From NCBI RefSeq assembly GCF_023701695.1, contig NZ_JAJOZC010000001.1:3657894-3721893 (forward strand): a stretch of DNA of 64,000 bases, given 5' to 3'. The stretch is from Streptomyces sp. RKAG290. GTDB lineage: Bacteria > Actinomycetota > Actinomycetes > Streptomycetales > Streptomycetaceae. The translations under genes and the position numbers were made by a program. The notes below the pieces were generated by a model that worked only from the letters and a program-made list of their open reading frames with translations, made no database searches and was not told the DNA's origin. Shown piece after piece: positions 28,217 through 37,075 of this stretch. Each line of letters opens with the position of its first letter. The stretch's first letter is position 1.

Positions 28217-29125
28217 GTGTCCTCCGCGTCTTCCTCCTCCTGCTGCACGCCGGGCCACGGTGACGCCACGACCGTCACGATCGCCCCAGCGCCGCCCCCG
28301 CCCCGGTCGGCATCCGCCCTGCGCGTCGCCAGGCAACTGGTCGACCTCCCCGGCGGGCGCTTCCTCATGGGCACCGACGACCCGACCGGCTTCCCGGCCG
28401 ACGGCGAAGGCCCGGTCCGCGAAGCCGAGACCGCACCCTTCCGTATCGCGCCCGCAGCCGTGACCAACGCCCAGTTCGCCACCTTCGTCAAGGCAACCGG
28501 CCACGTGACGGAGGCCGAGCGCTTCGGCGTCTCCTTCGTCTTCGCCGGACTCCTGCCGGACGAACTCGCCTCCTCCTCACCGCCGGTGGCGGCGGTTCCA
28601 TGGTGGCGAGCGGTGCAGGGCGCCGACTGGCGGCGCCCTGCGGGCCCTGGCTCCTCCTTCGCACCCCGGCAGAACCACCCGGTCGTGCACGTCTCGTGGA
28701 ACGACGCACAGGCGTACTGCGCCTGGTCGGGCACGCGGCTGCCGACCGAGGTGGAGTGGGAGTACGCGGCGCGTGGCGGCCTGGAGCAGCAGCGCTACCC
28801 GTGGGGCGACGAACTGACGCCCGGCGGAACCCATATGTGCAACATCTGGCAGGGGGAGTTCCCCACGCACAACACAGCTGCGCACCGCCGCTTCGGCACA
28901 GCCCCGGTGACTTCGTACCGACCCAACGGCTACGGGCTCTACAACGTGGTGGGCAATGTCTGGGAGTGGTGCGAGGACTGGTTCACCCCGGACGCGTCCC
29001 GGGTGATGCGGGGCGGCTCCTACCTGTGCCACGACTCGTACTGCAACCGCTACCGCGTTGCGGCCCGAAGCTCCAACACGCCGGACAGCTCGACGGGGAA
29101 CATCGGCTTTCGCGTGGCGGCCTGA
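28217..29125 (+). CDS. Formylglycine-generating enzyme (sulfatase activator)
   Basis: FGE/SUMF1-type oxidase of 302 residues that converts the sulfatase cysteine to formylglycine. The family core is complete: LPGGRFLMGTDD, PVVHVSWNDAQAYCAW, RLPTEVEWEYAARGG, YGLYNVVGNVWEWCEDW, then RVMRGGSYLCHDSYCNRYR with the copper-binding/catalytic Cys271 and Cys276, matching the pair known from the S. coelicolor enzyme. No signal peptide, so it acts in the cytoplasm before Tat export. AAAAGGAG precedes GTG 28217. A Cys-Cys pair at residues 9-10 in the leader is probably incidental. Confidence 0.93.
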   Translation: MSSASSSSCCTPGHGDATTVTIAPAPPPPRSASALRVARQLVDLPGGRFLMGTDDPTGFPADGEGPVREAETAPFRIAPAAVTNAQFATFVKATGHVTEAERFGVSFVFAGLLPDELASSSPPVAAVPWWRAVQGADWRRPAGPGSSFAPRQNHPVVHVSWNDAQAYCAWSGTRLPTEVEWEYAARGGLEQQRYPWGDELTPGGTHMCNIWQGEFPTHNTAAHRRFGTAPVTSYRPNGYGLYNVVGNVWEWCEDWFTPDASRVMRGGSYLCHDSYCNRYRVAARSSNTPDSSTGNIGFRVAA

Positions 29126-29444
29126 TGGGGACGGCGGTCTGAGGGGACGGCCGCCTATGGGGGCGGCGGCCTGAGGGGACCGCCGCCCCCGTTAGGCGCC
29201 AAGTTCTCGATGAGCACCTGGGCACGGAGGCATCGCGCCAGGTCATCGCGCCGTCGAGATCTCCACGCCTCCTGGAGGCCGGACCAGGCCGGGCCTGTCA
29301 CGTTCCGGGCGCCGTAGCTGCTGACCTGGCGGGCCCTCGAACCGGGGCGGACGCGACTACGCCGAAGCATTGGTGCTCCGATAGGCTGATGATCGCGAAC
29401 GCTGACCCGTAAAGGGCAGAGCATGACATAGAGGGAGCAATCTG
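29126..29444. other. Intergenic, no gene recognised
   Basis: About 320 bp. Repeats of GGGGACGGC(G/C)GCC after the FGE stop may form a terminator. No gene seen. Confidence 0.4.
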
Positions 29445-29990
29445 GTGTCGACCCGCAGGATACCCTCCGGTATCTGGATTGTCGGTCTGCTGGTCGCCGC
29501 CCTCGCCGCAGTTTCCTTTTTGACGGTGCAGGCTTCCCGGAACGAGCCCGCGAAGAATACCGCGAGTGCCGATTCCAAGCCCAGCGCGAAACCTCACCCG
29601 TCCGCCCTCAAGCCCAAGGTGCATAAGGTCCCCGACGACTCCGGGGCCGGGCGGCGGATCGTGTATTCGCTTTCCCAGAAAAGGGTCTGGCTGATCTCCG
29701 GGAACGAGTCCACCGCCCGTACGTTCCTGGTGTGGCCGGGCAATGTGCCCCCGGCGAAGGGGAAGCACTCGGTGACTTTCCGTCGCGCGGAGGGCACGGG
29801 AAGCGATGGCGTGCGGATCGAGCACGCAGTCTATTTCGGGTCGCAATCAGCCTTCTCCAACGCAGTCGACGGCGCCTCCCCCGCACCGGACGGCACGGTG
29901 AAGACCGGCGCCATTCGCGAGACCGTCGCGGACGGAACAGCCCTGTGGGATTTCGCCACAAAGGGCACCGCCATTCACGTGGTCGACTGA
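29445..29990 (+). CDS. L,D-transpeptidase-like exported protein, catalytic motif missing
   Basis: Membrane-anchored or secreted protein of 181 residues. One N-terminal helix (GIWIVGLLVAALAAVSFLTV) is followed by a Lys/Pro/Ser linker and a domain beginning RRIVYSLSQKRVWLI, the opening of YkuD L,D-transpeptidases. The end (KTGAIRETVADGTALWDFAT, then HVVD) aligns with the region where active enzymes have HGCxR, but cysteine and histidine are absent (Ala and Gly instead). It is therefore probably an inactive or binding-only relative. GTG 29445 has GAGGGAG upstream. Confidence 0.68.
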   Translation: MSTRRIPSGIWIVGLLVAALAAVSFLTVQASRNEPAKNTASADSKPSAKPHPSALKPKVHKVPDDSGAGRRIVYSLSQKRVWLISGNESTARTFLVWPGNVPPAKGKHSVTFRRAEGTGSDGVRIEHAVYFGSQSAFSNAVDGASPAPDGTVKTGAIRETVADGTALWDFATKGTAIHVVD

Positions 29991-30159
29991 GGTACTCGAG
30001 TGTCGGATCGGTACCCGTACTGACCGCTCTTCACCGCCGTTACTGGCACGCTGTGGCGCGAGCACATCTGGTGCAGCCAGGTCCCGAAGCCACAACTTCA
30101 TGGTCCTGCCACGTAGGCTCACGCCGTTGGCCAGTGCATCAGAGTGGGGGAGCGGGCCG

Positions 30160-31818
30160 ATGAGGCATGTGACGGATGTCTTCCAGCCACTGCAGGCGGC
30201 CGACCCGCTTGTGGTGGGTGGCTACCGGCTCGCCGCCCGGCTGGGCGCGGGTGGCATGGGGCGGGTCTACCTCTCGCACACGCGGGGTGGCCGGCCAGTG
30301 GCGATCAAGGTCGTACGCCCGGAGCTGGCGGACGACCCGGACTTCCAGCGGCGGTTCGGCAGGGAGATCAGGGCAGCCCAGCGGGTCCGCGGGGCGTACA
30401 CCGCTGAGGTGATCGACGCCGACGCGGACGGTGAACCACCCTGGCTGGCCACGCTGTACGTGCCCGGGCCGTCCCTGGCCGAGGCCGTTGCCCGGCGGGG
30501 TCCGCTGCCGGTGCCCGCCACGCTGTGGCTGATGGCGGGGATGGCCGAGGCGTTGCAGGCGATCCATGCCGAGGGCATCGTGCACCGGGACCTGAAGCCG
30601 TCGAACGTGCTGCTGGCCGCCGACGGTCCGCGCGTGATCGACTTCGGCATCGCCGTGGCAGCTGACGGAACCTCATACACGGCGACGGGACACTCGGTCG
30701 GCACGCCCGCGTACATGGCCCCGGAGCAGGCATCCGGGGCGGCGGTCACGGCGGCGACCGATGTCTTCGCCCTTGCCCAGACGGCGGCGTTCGCGGCGTT
30801 GGGCAGGCCTCTCTACGGTGATGGCCAGGGTGTCTACGTGTTGTACCGGATCGTGCACACCGAACCCGAACTGTCGCTGCTGCCCGAGCCCTTGCGTCCG
30901 CTGTTCGCCCGCTGCCTGGCCGCCGATCCGGCGGAGCGGGCCACGCCGGCAGAGGTCTTGGAGTGGTGCCGGCAGCGGTTGGGAACGGACGCCGACGCGG
31001 GCGGAGCATCGGCCGTGTGGCAGGAGATCGGCGGGCAGGAGGTCGCGGTTCCGCCGCCCGTGCCGGACCCCACCCCTGTGCAGCCGCAGCCGCTGATCGG
31101 GTACACGCGCTCCCTGGCCGGGGCGCTGCGGCCGACGCCTACGGAGCGCAAGGTGCGCAGGCGGCGCACCGCACTGATCACGGCCGCCGGTGTGGTGGGG
31201 GGCGCGCTACTGGTAACGGCCCTGGCCTGGACGGTACTGGACGCGAAGAGCCGGGCCGATCAGCGGGCCACCGACGGATCATCGGCATCCGCCACGGGAC
31301 CGGCCGCACGGTCGTCGGCTTCGGCGCGGGGTTCCTCGTCGGACTCCTCCGGCTCCTCCGACTCCCCGGACTCGGCGGCTCCGGGAACCGGTGAAGACAA
31401 GAACGGTCCTTCGTCGTCCTCCTCGGCCTCGCCCCGAGATCCGCGGCCCGAGCCGTACTCGGTCATGCTGGATCTGGGGAACTCGGTCAACCTCAAGGAC
31501 CCGGACGAGGAACCCAAGGGCCGCACGGGGGACATCCGGTTGGGATGCCGGTTGGCCGGTTGTGAACTCGAGAGCGACACGAGTGTGTTCGTCGAGCTGT
31601 ACGGCAAGCCGGGCGGCACGGTCGAGGAGTGCCGTCGGATGCTCAAGGACGAGAAGAACCACCGCCTCCCACTCGCCGGTGCGGCGAACGGGAGCGAAGT
31701 CTGCATCAAAGGCCCCGCAGGGGACATCGCGCTGCTCGTGATCACGACGAAGTCGACCGCTATGCCGGACATCGCCTTCCTCCAAGGTGACCTGGCGATC
31801 TGGCGAGGGGCGGCCTAG
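30160..31818 (+). CDS. Membrane Ser/Thr protein kinase
   Basis: Hanks-type kinase of 552 residues. Gly-loop GAGGMGRVY, Lys50 in VAIKVV, catalytic loop HRDLKPSNVLL, DFGIA (DFG) and GTPAYMAPEQ are all present. A juxtamembrane basic region is followed by one helix (ITAAGVVGGALLVTALAWTV). The extracellular part has a Ser-rich linker and a domain with two Cys pairs (LGCRLAGCELE; EECRRMLK to EVCIKG). No PASTA repeats. ATG 30160 is chosen for GGGGGAG 8 nt upstream. The extracellular domain is likely the sensor; its ligand is unknown. Confidence 0.9.
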   Translation: MRHVTDVFQPLQAADPLVVGGYRLAARLGAGGMGRVYLSHTRGGRPVAIKVVRPELADDPDFQRRFGREIRAAQRVRGAYTAEVIDADADGEPPWLATLYVPGPSLAEAVARRGPLPVPATLWLMAGMAEALQAIHAEGIVHRDLKPSNVLLAADGPRVIDFGIAVAADGTSYTATGHSVGTPAYMAPEQASGAAVTAATDVFALAQTAAFAALGRPLYGDGQGVYVLYRIVHTEPELSLLPEPLRPLFARCLAADPAERATPAEVLEWCRQRLGTDADAGGASAVWQEIGGQEVAVPPPVPDPTPVQPQPLIGYTRSLAGALRPTPTERKVRRRRTALITAAGVVGGALLVTALAWTVLDAKSRADQRATDGSSASATGPAARSSASARGSSSDSSGSSDSPDSAAPGTGEDKNGPSSSSSASPRDPRPEPYSVMLDLGNSVNLKDPDEEPKGRTGDIRLGCRLAGCELESDTSVFVELYGKPGGTVEECRRMLKDEKNHRLPLAGAANGSEVCIKGPAGDIALLVITTKSTAMPDIAFLQGDLAIWRGAA

Positions 31819-31908
31819 GAGATCGATCAGGCCTGTCCGGGGGGCCGGCGGACAGGAGCCGGAAGCCGCAGCTGCTCGGCGGGATCGCGACGCATGCCTC
31901 CCGCCGGC

Positions 31909-32220
31909 TCAGGACAGGCCGTCGAGCGGCCTGAGGAACCGGCGCTCGTAGCGCTTGATGCAGCGGGTCTCACGAGCCAGGTCGAACGCCTGCTGGCACT
32001 CCGGGTCGGACATGCTGTCCGCGCGGTACTGCTCGTACGCGGCCAGACTGGGGAAGGAGAACAAAGCGTAGGCAATGTCGCTGTCGCCCTCACTCGGCAG
32101 GAAGTAGCCGTGGTGCGTCCCGCCGAACCGGTTGACGAGCCGGACCCAGCGGCGACCGTACTCCTCGAAATCCGCAATCTTGTCAGCGTCGATCTCGTAC
32201 TTCAGGTGAATGGTGACCAT
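31909..32220 (-). CDS. NIPSNAP family protein
   Basis: Small alpha/beta (ferredoxin-like) protein of 103 residues. MVTIHLKYEIDADKIADFEE and the central GGTHHGYFLPSEG are typical of NIPSNAP proteins, and FSFPSLAAYEQYRA follows. The family has no settled enzymatic function. ATG 32220 is chosen because upstream sequence in the longer frame has no family resemblance. It lies just outside the tRNA-Gly island boundary. Confidence 0.85.
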   Translation of the reverse strand: MVTIHLKYEIDADKIADFEEYGRRWVRLVNRFGGTHHGYFLPSEGDSDIAYALFSFPSLAAYEQYRADSMSDPECQQAFDLARETRCIKRYERRFLRPLDGLS

Positions 32221-32349
32221 GCCTGCATGATGCCGTGTCACGGATGGGTGCCCGTACGATCGGGGCCGGTGGCCAGGGCATCCGGCACGGATATGCCCGG
32301 CGCACAAGGAAGCCCCCGGCCCCTGCCCCGAGGCTTCGTGGAGCATGGG

Positions 32350-32387
32350 GCGGGTGACGAGAAACGAACTCGCGCTCTGAGCTTGGG
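32350..32387 (-). repeat. tRNA-Gly 3' fragment, copy 1 (att remnant)
   Basis: 38 bp matching the tRNA-Gly at 44892-44965 from anticodon loop to acceptor end with one mismatch, preceded by an AAGCCCCCGGCC hairpin like that beside the intact gene. It lacks the 5' half. Interpreted as an attachment-site relic marking the outer edge of the island. Confidence 0.75.
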
Positions 32388-32531
32388 AATCACCCGGCCT
32401 TCGGGGTCACATGCCCGGTGCGGCCTGTGAAGGCTCGGCCGTGTGCGGAGTCTTCCGCGCTCCCTGGGGCGCCGCTGCTGACCGTTGATTACCGCTCCGA
32501 CTGGCACGCAGTGGCACTGCCGGTCACAGGT

Positions 32532-33956
32532 TCAGGTCCAGGCGTCATGGAGGTCCTCGGGCGTGAGGGTGGGGACGTCGGCTGTGCAGCCGCTGCGGGT
32601 GACGGCGAGCAAGGGGGTGGTGTCGTCGGCGCCGGGAAGCTGGGAGCGGTGGGTGACGAGGCGGCCGAGGTCGCGGTTGTCGAAAGGCTTGTTCTCCAGC
32701 CACTTGACCGAACCCACGAGGATGATCTTCTTGGCGATGGGGGCGCGGTCGGCGCCGACGATGTCGATCTCCGGGGCGTTGGTACGGGTCCAGTAGCCGC
32801 CGATCGCATCGGTGCCCGCGGGCAACTGCCCGTCGTCGGAGCCGAGTCGCCACAGGGCTTCGCGGATGACGGGCTCGATGGCCCTGCCCCGCCAGGACGT
32901 CCAACTGGCACGGATGGTGTCGAGGACGCGGTCGCCCCGGCCGCGCTCGATCGCGGGGATGCCTGGGCCGATGAAGGAGAGCCAGAAGCGCAGGTATGGG
33001 TCGTCGATGCGATAGCGGGTCTCCCGGCTGGGTTTGGTGGAGAGGGGGAGCTCCGCGGCGACCATGCGGCGGGAGGTGAGAAGCTCCAGCGAGCGCGATA
33101 CCGAGCTGGGGTTGAGGCCGCCGGCGGCTCTGCCGATCAGGGTGAAGGTGCGCTCGCCATGACCGATGGCGCCCAGGACGGTGCGAGCCTGCGCCTCGAC
33201 GGGGAACTCGGCAGCCAGGGACCGCTCGCCGCTGACCAGCAGGGCGGACGTCGGTCTGCGCAGGGCCAGTTCGAGGTACTCCCACAGCCCGGCGCCCTGT
33301 GGCCATTCCTCCAGGATGAGCGGGAGCCCACCGGACACCAGATAGGCGTCGAAGGCGTCGGCGGGCGGCAGATCGAGCATCGAGGCGACCTCTGCCGGAT
33401 TCAACGGCGGCACGACCATTTCGGTGCCCCGCTGGTAGAAGGGCCGCCCGTAGGTGTTGAGCTGTTCCATCATGGCGATGTCGGAGCCGATGAGGACGAG
33501 CAGAACGGGCAGTTTCGACAACGTCCGGTCGAATGCCTTCTGCAGCGCGCCCTCGAAGCTCGGGTCCTCGCGCACGAGGTAGGGCATCTCGTCGAGGACC
33601 ACCACGCTGGGCGAGCCGGTGGGCAGCGCGGAGGCGAGCATGGTCAGCGCGGCGTCCCAGGTCAGCGGGGCGGCGAAATCACTGAACCGCGCCACGTCGG
33701 GAAGCCGGGAAGCGGCCACCTCACCGGCGAAACCCGCCAGATCCTCCTCGCGGGAGCCACCGACGGCGGTGAAGAACACATGCGGCAGACCCGTCTGCTC
33801 CAGGAACTCCTCCACCAAGCGGGACTTGCCCACCCGGCGGCGCCCGCGGATCAGGACGGCCCGCCCCGGACGCCCGCTGCGTCCGCCGTCCTTCACCGGA
33901 CGCAACAGGTCGTCCAGAAGACTGAGTTCGTTGCGGCGTCCGATGAATCCGTTCAC
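32532..33956 (-). CDS. ATPase with DUF234-type nuclease-like C-terminus
   Basis: AAA/STAND-like ATPase of 474 residues. Walker A is IRGRRRVGKSRLVEEFL, Walker B SVVVLDEMPYL and sensor LVLIGSDIAMME. A winged-helix follows (TLIGRAAGGLNPSSVSRSLELL). The C-terminal domain contains PEIDIVGADRAPIAKKIILVGSVKW, resembling the PD-(D/E)xK core of DUF234 with Glu-Ile-Asp and a late Lys. Proteins of this layout are widespread in genomic islands and are of unclear role, with toxin or defence functions suggested. It lies between two tRNA-Gly fragments, without an obvious partner. Confidence 0.85.
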   Translation of the reverse strand: MNGFIGRRNELSLLDDLLRPVKDGGRSGRPGRAVLIRGRRRVGKSRLVEEFLEQTGLPHVFFTAVGGSREEDLAGFAGEVAASRLPDVARFSDFAAPLTWDAALTMLASALPTGSPSVVVLDEMPYLVREDPSFEGALQKAFDRTLSKLPVLLVLIGSDIAMMEQLNTYGRPFYQRGTEMVVPPLNPAEVASMLDLPPADAFDAYLVSGGLPLILEEWPQGAGLWEYLELALRRPTSALLVSGERSLAAEFPVEAQARTVLGAIGHGERTFTLIGRAAGGLNPSSVSRSLELLTSRRMVAAELPLSTKPSRETRYRIDDPYLRFWLSFIGPGIPAIERGRGDRVLDTIRASWTSWRGRAIEPVIREALWRLGSDDGQLPAGTDAIGGYWTRTNAPEIDIVGADRAPIAKKIILVGSVKWLENKPFDNRDLGRLVTHRSQLPGADDTTPLLAVTRSGCTADVPTLTPEDLHDAWT

Positions 33957-33984
33957 GGCAGTCCACCTCCATGGAATGAGCCTT

Positions 33985-34023
33985 GATACTTCTACTCAAG
34001 ATACTCTCATAAATGGAAGTATC
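33985..34023. promoter_or_regulatory. Inverted repeat upstream of ATPase gene
   Basis: GATACTTC at 33985-33992 and GAAGTATC at 34016-34023 form a perfect 8-bp inverted repeat with a 23-bp spacer in an AT-rich stretch; GATACTCTC at 34001 is a further half-match. Probably promoter/operator of the ATPase gene. Confidence 0.5.
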
Positions 34024-34354
34024 GATGATTGACGGACAGTGTTGCGGCGCCGGGCCCCCTGCCCGTGCGCCTTCCCGATCGAGCAGCAGAGGCGCAGCCC
34101 CGGGTGCGGAAGCGGATCAGAATGCCTCGCTGCGCGGTCTCCTCGGCGACGGTCAGTTCGTCGTCGCCTACCTGCGTCCGTCCGGCATCCTGGTACGTGG
34201 TCAGATCTCTGGGTCCGGCAGGCTGCGATCTGCAGAACCTCGGCGGTAGTTGGTATCGCTCACAAGAGGGACTCGATTCTCGTCCCGGCGCCGCCGAGGG
34301 GACCGAAGTACACGGCAATGAAGTGATCACTGCTTTCCCAGGGAGTGGGAATTT
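34024..34354. other. Intergenic island DNA, no gene recognised
   Basis: About 330 bp without a supported gene; overlapping short frames in all three plus-strand phases suggest non-coding sequence. Confidence 0.35.
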
Positions 34355-34600
34355 ATGGAGAAGGTGGCGTGCGTCCATTGCGGCCAGGATTGGGTGCAAT
34401 GTTACAAGCGTAAGGATTCTGGCCAGATCTTCTTCATGTGTCCGGAGTGCGAATCCCTGTGGCTAAAGGAAGAGAATGTACATGATGAGACAGGCATGTA
34501 TCTCAGTGAATTTCTTCTCACGGGAGACTCCGTGAAGGACTGGGGGGCGATTATCCCTTGTGCCGAACCCACGCTGCCCCGGAGCAGCGGTCCTTCGTGA
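34355..34600 (+). CDS. Small zinc-ribbon protein
   Basis: Protein of 81 residues with two CxxC knuckles, CVHCGQDW near the N-terminus and CPECESLW about 20 residues later, a zinc ribbon. The C-terminus carries YLSEFLLTGDSVKDWG. The ATG has GGGAGTGGGAA upstream. The gene is noticeably less GC-rich than the chromosome, and lies between two tRNA-Gly fragments, both suggesting acquisition. I recognise no specific function. Confidence 0.7.
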   Translation: MEKVACVHCGQDWVQCYKRKDSGQIFFMCPECESLWLKEENVHDETGMYLSEFLLTGDSVKDWGAIIPCAEPTLPRSSGPS

Positions 34601-34649
34601 CGGTCCGGCGGTTTATTCGGAGAACCGTTTCGGTTGTTCGGACAAAGGC

Positions 34650-34686
34650 CGGGCGACGGGAATCGAACTCGCGCTCTGAGATTGGG
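34650..34686 (-). repeat. tRNA-Gly 3' fragment, copy 2 (att remnant)
   Basis: 37 bp aligned to the 3' part of tRNA-Gly with three mismatches (CGGGCGACGGGAATCG, then ACTCGCGCTCTGAGATTGGG). The most diverged copy; it bounds the toxin segment on its left. Confidence 0.65.
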
Positions 34687-34893
34687 ATCAACGGTACCTG
34701 CGGAGTGCAAACGCGCTCTGAATTGGGGATAGAGCGCGCTGGGGGCGCTCCTGGTGTGGTCTTGAGGTGCCCTTGTTCATCGCTGTTGTCTGTTCTGCTG
34801 GGCACGGATGAGGCAGGAGTGACGGGGGGCTTCGGGTGGTCGCCACAATGCGCGCCGATGGGCATGCCGGCGGGGTCCGGTGTGCACTCAAGC

Positions 34894-35400
34894 TCACGAC
34901 CAGGGGAGGCAGTCCTCCGCGGAGAACTCCCCGACCGCTGCGTCCTTCACGCTCTCAAGGTCCGAGATGTAGGGGAGGGCGTCGGGAAGCGGTGTGCAGA
35001 AGGTGACGTGGGAAGTCAGCGGCGCCTCGTCCGTATCGGCGAAGGACAGCGAGACGTAGGCCCTCACCGCGGTGTCACCGAAGTCCTTTTGCGCGCGCTG
35101 CAGGCAGGCGGCGACGTAGGCCAGGCACCTGCGTACGAGGACGGGCGCGCGTTCGTCCGTCGCGGTGGGCAGGTCGTAGTCCGTCATTCCCCTGCCGTTG
35201 ATTGTGGTTTCCTCCGCGAGTCGGTCGGAGTATTGCGGCGGGTTCTCGAGGAGGAGATCGGTCAGCACCCGGCCACCGGAGGGCATCAAAGACCATCCGC
35301 GCTCCACGACTTCACGGAACATGAGGGGAATGTCCGGGGAGCTCAGTCCCGTTGTGTCCGTCTCCTGCAGGAGCGCCCTCATTCGAGCATTGCTTCGCAT
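34894..35400 (-). CDS. Uncharacterised protein, coupled to pentapeptide gene
   Basis: Soluble protein of 168 residues that I do not recognise. It contains IPLMFREVVERGWSLMPSGG and AYVAACLQRAQKDFGDTAV, and ends EFSAEDCLPWS. ATG 35400 lies 2 bp after the stop of the pentapeptide gene once that gene's frame break is repaired, so the two are one operon. The position downstream of an Rhs toxin and its immunity gene makes a second immunity or effector-neutralising role possible, but there is no direct evidence. Confidence 0.68.
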   Translation of the reverse strand: MRSNARMRALLQETDTTGLSSPDIPLMFREVVERGWSLMPSGGRVLTDLLLENPPQYSDRLAEETTINGRGMTDYDLPTATDERAPVLVRRCLAYVAACLQRAQKDFGDTAVRAYVSLSFADTDEAPLTSHVTFCTPLPDALPYISDLESVKDAAVGEFSAEDCLPWS

Positions 35401-35402
35401 AT

Positions 35403-36184
35403 CTAGCCCTCGCCGAGTGCGGCGAGCCCCTTTCTGATTCCTGCAGTGAAGCCCGCACCGCTCCCTACCGACCTCTCGATGCTGCGCGGAAGCCCCTCGA
35501 ACTTCCCCGTTTCGACGTCGTACTGGTACTGAGCATGTCCGCGAGGATCTCCCTCGTCCACTGGCCGGTGCGCACGCGTGAGGGATACAGGGATCCACGG
35601 CGAACACCTTGCATGCGGGCGCCGGTCAGCAACATCCCGTCGGTTCTCGCTGAGACCAGGACGGCGTCCGTCAGGTCGGCGTCGGCGAGGTCGGCGCCGA
35701 CGAGCCTTGCGCTGCGCAGTGAGGCTCTGCAGGCAACGGCGCCGGTCAGACGGGCGCGGGAGAAGAGGGCGTCGTCGGCGTTGGCGTCCGTCAGGTCGGC
35801 GCGGGCAAGGTCGCAGAGGCTGGCGTTCGCCCGGGTGAGTACGGTGCCCACCAGGCTTGCCTCGCGCAGATCGGCGTCGGTCAGCGAGACGTCGGTGAGG
35901 TCGCAGCCGGTGAGGGTGGCGCCACGCAGGTCCCCGTAGCTGAGGTGGACGCCGGTCAGGTCCAGGCCCGAGAGGTTCGCCCCGGCCAGCGGGATGCCGC
36001 CAAGGTCGTTCTCGGTGGCCCACGGCTGCGTCCACGTCCGCACCATCGCGCGCCAGTCGCCGGTGCCGCTGATCAGGGCGAACCGGAGTTCAACCAGGAA
36101 GCAAGCGTTCTCGGGCAGGGTCCATCGCCTTCGCAGCTCGGTAGCGTGGCTGTTCGCGTCCGGCATGCCGGGTGGAGTGGTCAT
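35403..36184 (-). CDS. Pentapeptide-repeat protein, frameshifted
   Basis: Right-handed beta-helix protein of about 260 residues after correction. From residue 60 onward A(D/N)LxxA(D/N/S)L units repeat more than 15 times (LAGANLSGLDLTGVHLSYGD and onward). The frame breaks near 35530, apparently one C missing in ATGCTC-CAG; continuing in the next frame gives QYQYDVETGKFEGLPRSIER and a stop 2 bp before the next start codon, which supports the repair. Pentapeptide proteins can mimic DNA or scaffold complexes; the role here is unknown. Confidence 0.75.
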
Positions 36185-36209
36185 GCGCCTGGCGCTTCCA
36201 TCCGTGTTG

Positions 36210-36362
36210 TCACGGTTGTTTGATCTGATGCAGGAAGCCCTTCACACGGCTCAGGTGGTAGACCGCCTCGTCGTGCTTCTTGAGGAGGACTTCGAGTCCT
36301 CGATCCGTCAACCCCTCCGGCAGTCGTTCCATCTCCTTCCAGAGGAACTTACGGACCACCAT
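36210..36362 (-). CDS. Small basic protein, 50 residues
   Basis: Open frame starting VVRKFLWKEMERLPEGL and ending KGFLHQIKQP; amphipathic, mostly helical and charged. It ends 25 bp before the pentapeptide gene start, on the same strand. The ribosome-binding site is weak (TTTAGGG directly before ATG), so it may be a remnant of a longer protein. Confidence 0.4.
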   Translation of the reverse strand: MVVRKFLWKEMERLPEGLTDRGLEVLLKKHDEAVYHLSRVKGFLHQIKQP

Positions 36363-36585
36363 CCCTAAAGCAGACCCCAGGAGCCGGGAAAGCGGACACG
36401 GATGTGTTGAAGAAGTATGTCCAACTCCTCGGCCTCATCGCGGCGGCGGTTCATCAGCCCGTTGGTAGTAACGAAGAATTCGCCATTGTGCGTTTTTGGC
36501 ACCGCTTATTGGCATGGCCCGCAGCTCGCCTCGGAGTGAGATCCGGGGGCGGCTTGGGAACCGCCACTGATCGACCAACCGCCCG

Positions 36586-37038
36586 TCATTTAAGGACGCG
36601 CGTGACGATCCAGAGTTCGTCATCCTCGGACGTGACCGCGCACAGGTGGCGCCCGTCCACCGACAGTGCCAGAAACTCCGGCGAGCCCGTCGCGCCGGCC
36701 ACGCGAGACGGCAGCCCTGTTCCGACGGAATCCTTGACGAGGACCCATCCCACAGCACTGCCGCCCCGTCCCGGCGGCACGATGAGGAGTTCCCCCGCAC
36801 CTGACACAAGAGGCAACCTGGTGGTCTCAGCCAGCCACTGACGATCCAGCTCCGCCATGACGTCGGCGCGCGACTCCGGGATCGTCGCACTCGGCTTGAC
36901 CTCGACCCCCGTCACGGCGTGGATGGCGGTCAGGACGGCAGGCACAGGACAGGGGGCTTCCGTCCCGATGGGCAGCAGTCCGCACGCTTCGAGCGTGTGC
37001 TGCCAGGACGGTGTCTCCGCGCTGGAAGCAGCTTCCAT
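36586..37038 (-). CDS. Putative immunity protein of the Rhs toxin
   Basis: Soluble protein of 150 residues starting 37 bp after the toxin stop codon; that position is the standard place for the cognate immunity gene of a polymorphic toxin. GGGAGGGAAAT precedes ATG 37038. The C-terminal half (ELLIVPPGRGGSAVGWVLV, then EFLALSVDGRHLCAVTSEDDELW) reads as beta strands. I do not recognise a named immunity family, so the role rests on position. Confidence 0.68.
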   Translation of the reverse strand: MEAASSAETPSWQHTLEACGLLPIGTEAPCPVPAVLTAIHAVTGVEVKPSATIPESRADVMAELDRQWLAETTRLPLVSGAGELLIVPPGRGGSAVGWVLVKDSVGTGLPSRVAGATGSPEFLALSVDGRHLCAVTSEDDELWIVTRVLK

Positions 37039-37075
37039 GTGATTTCCCTCCCGAACGATCCGGGCCGGATTTCCA

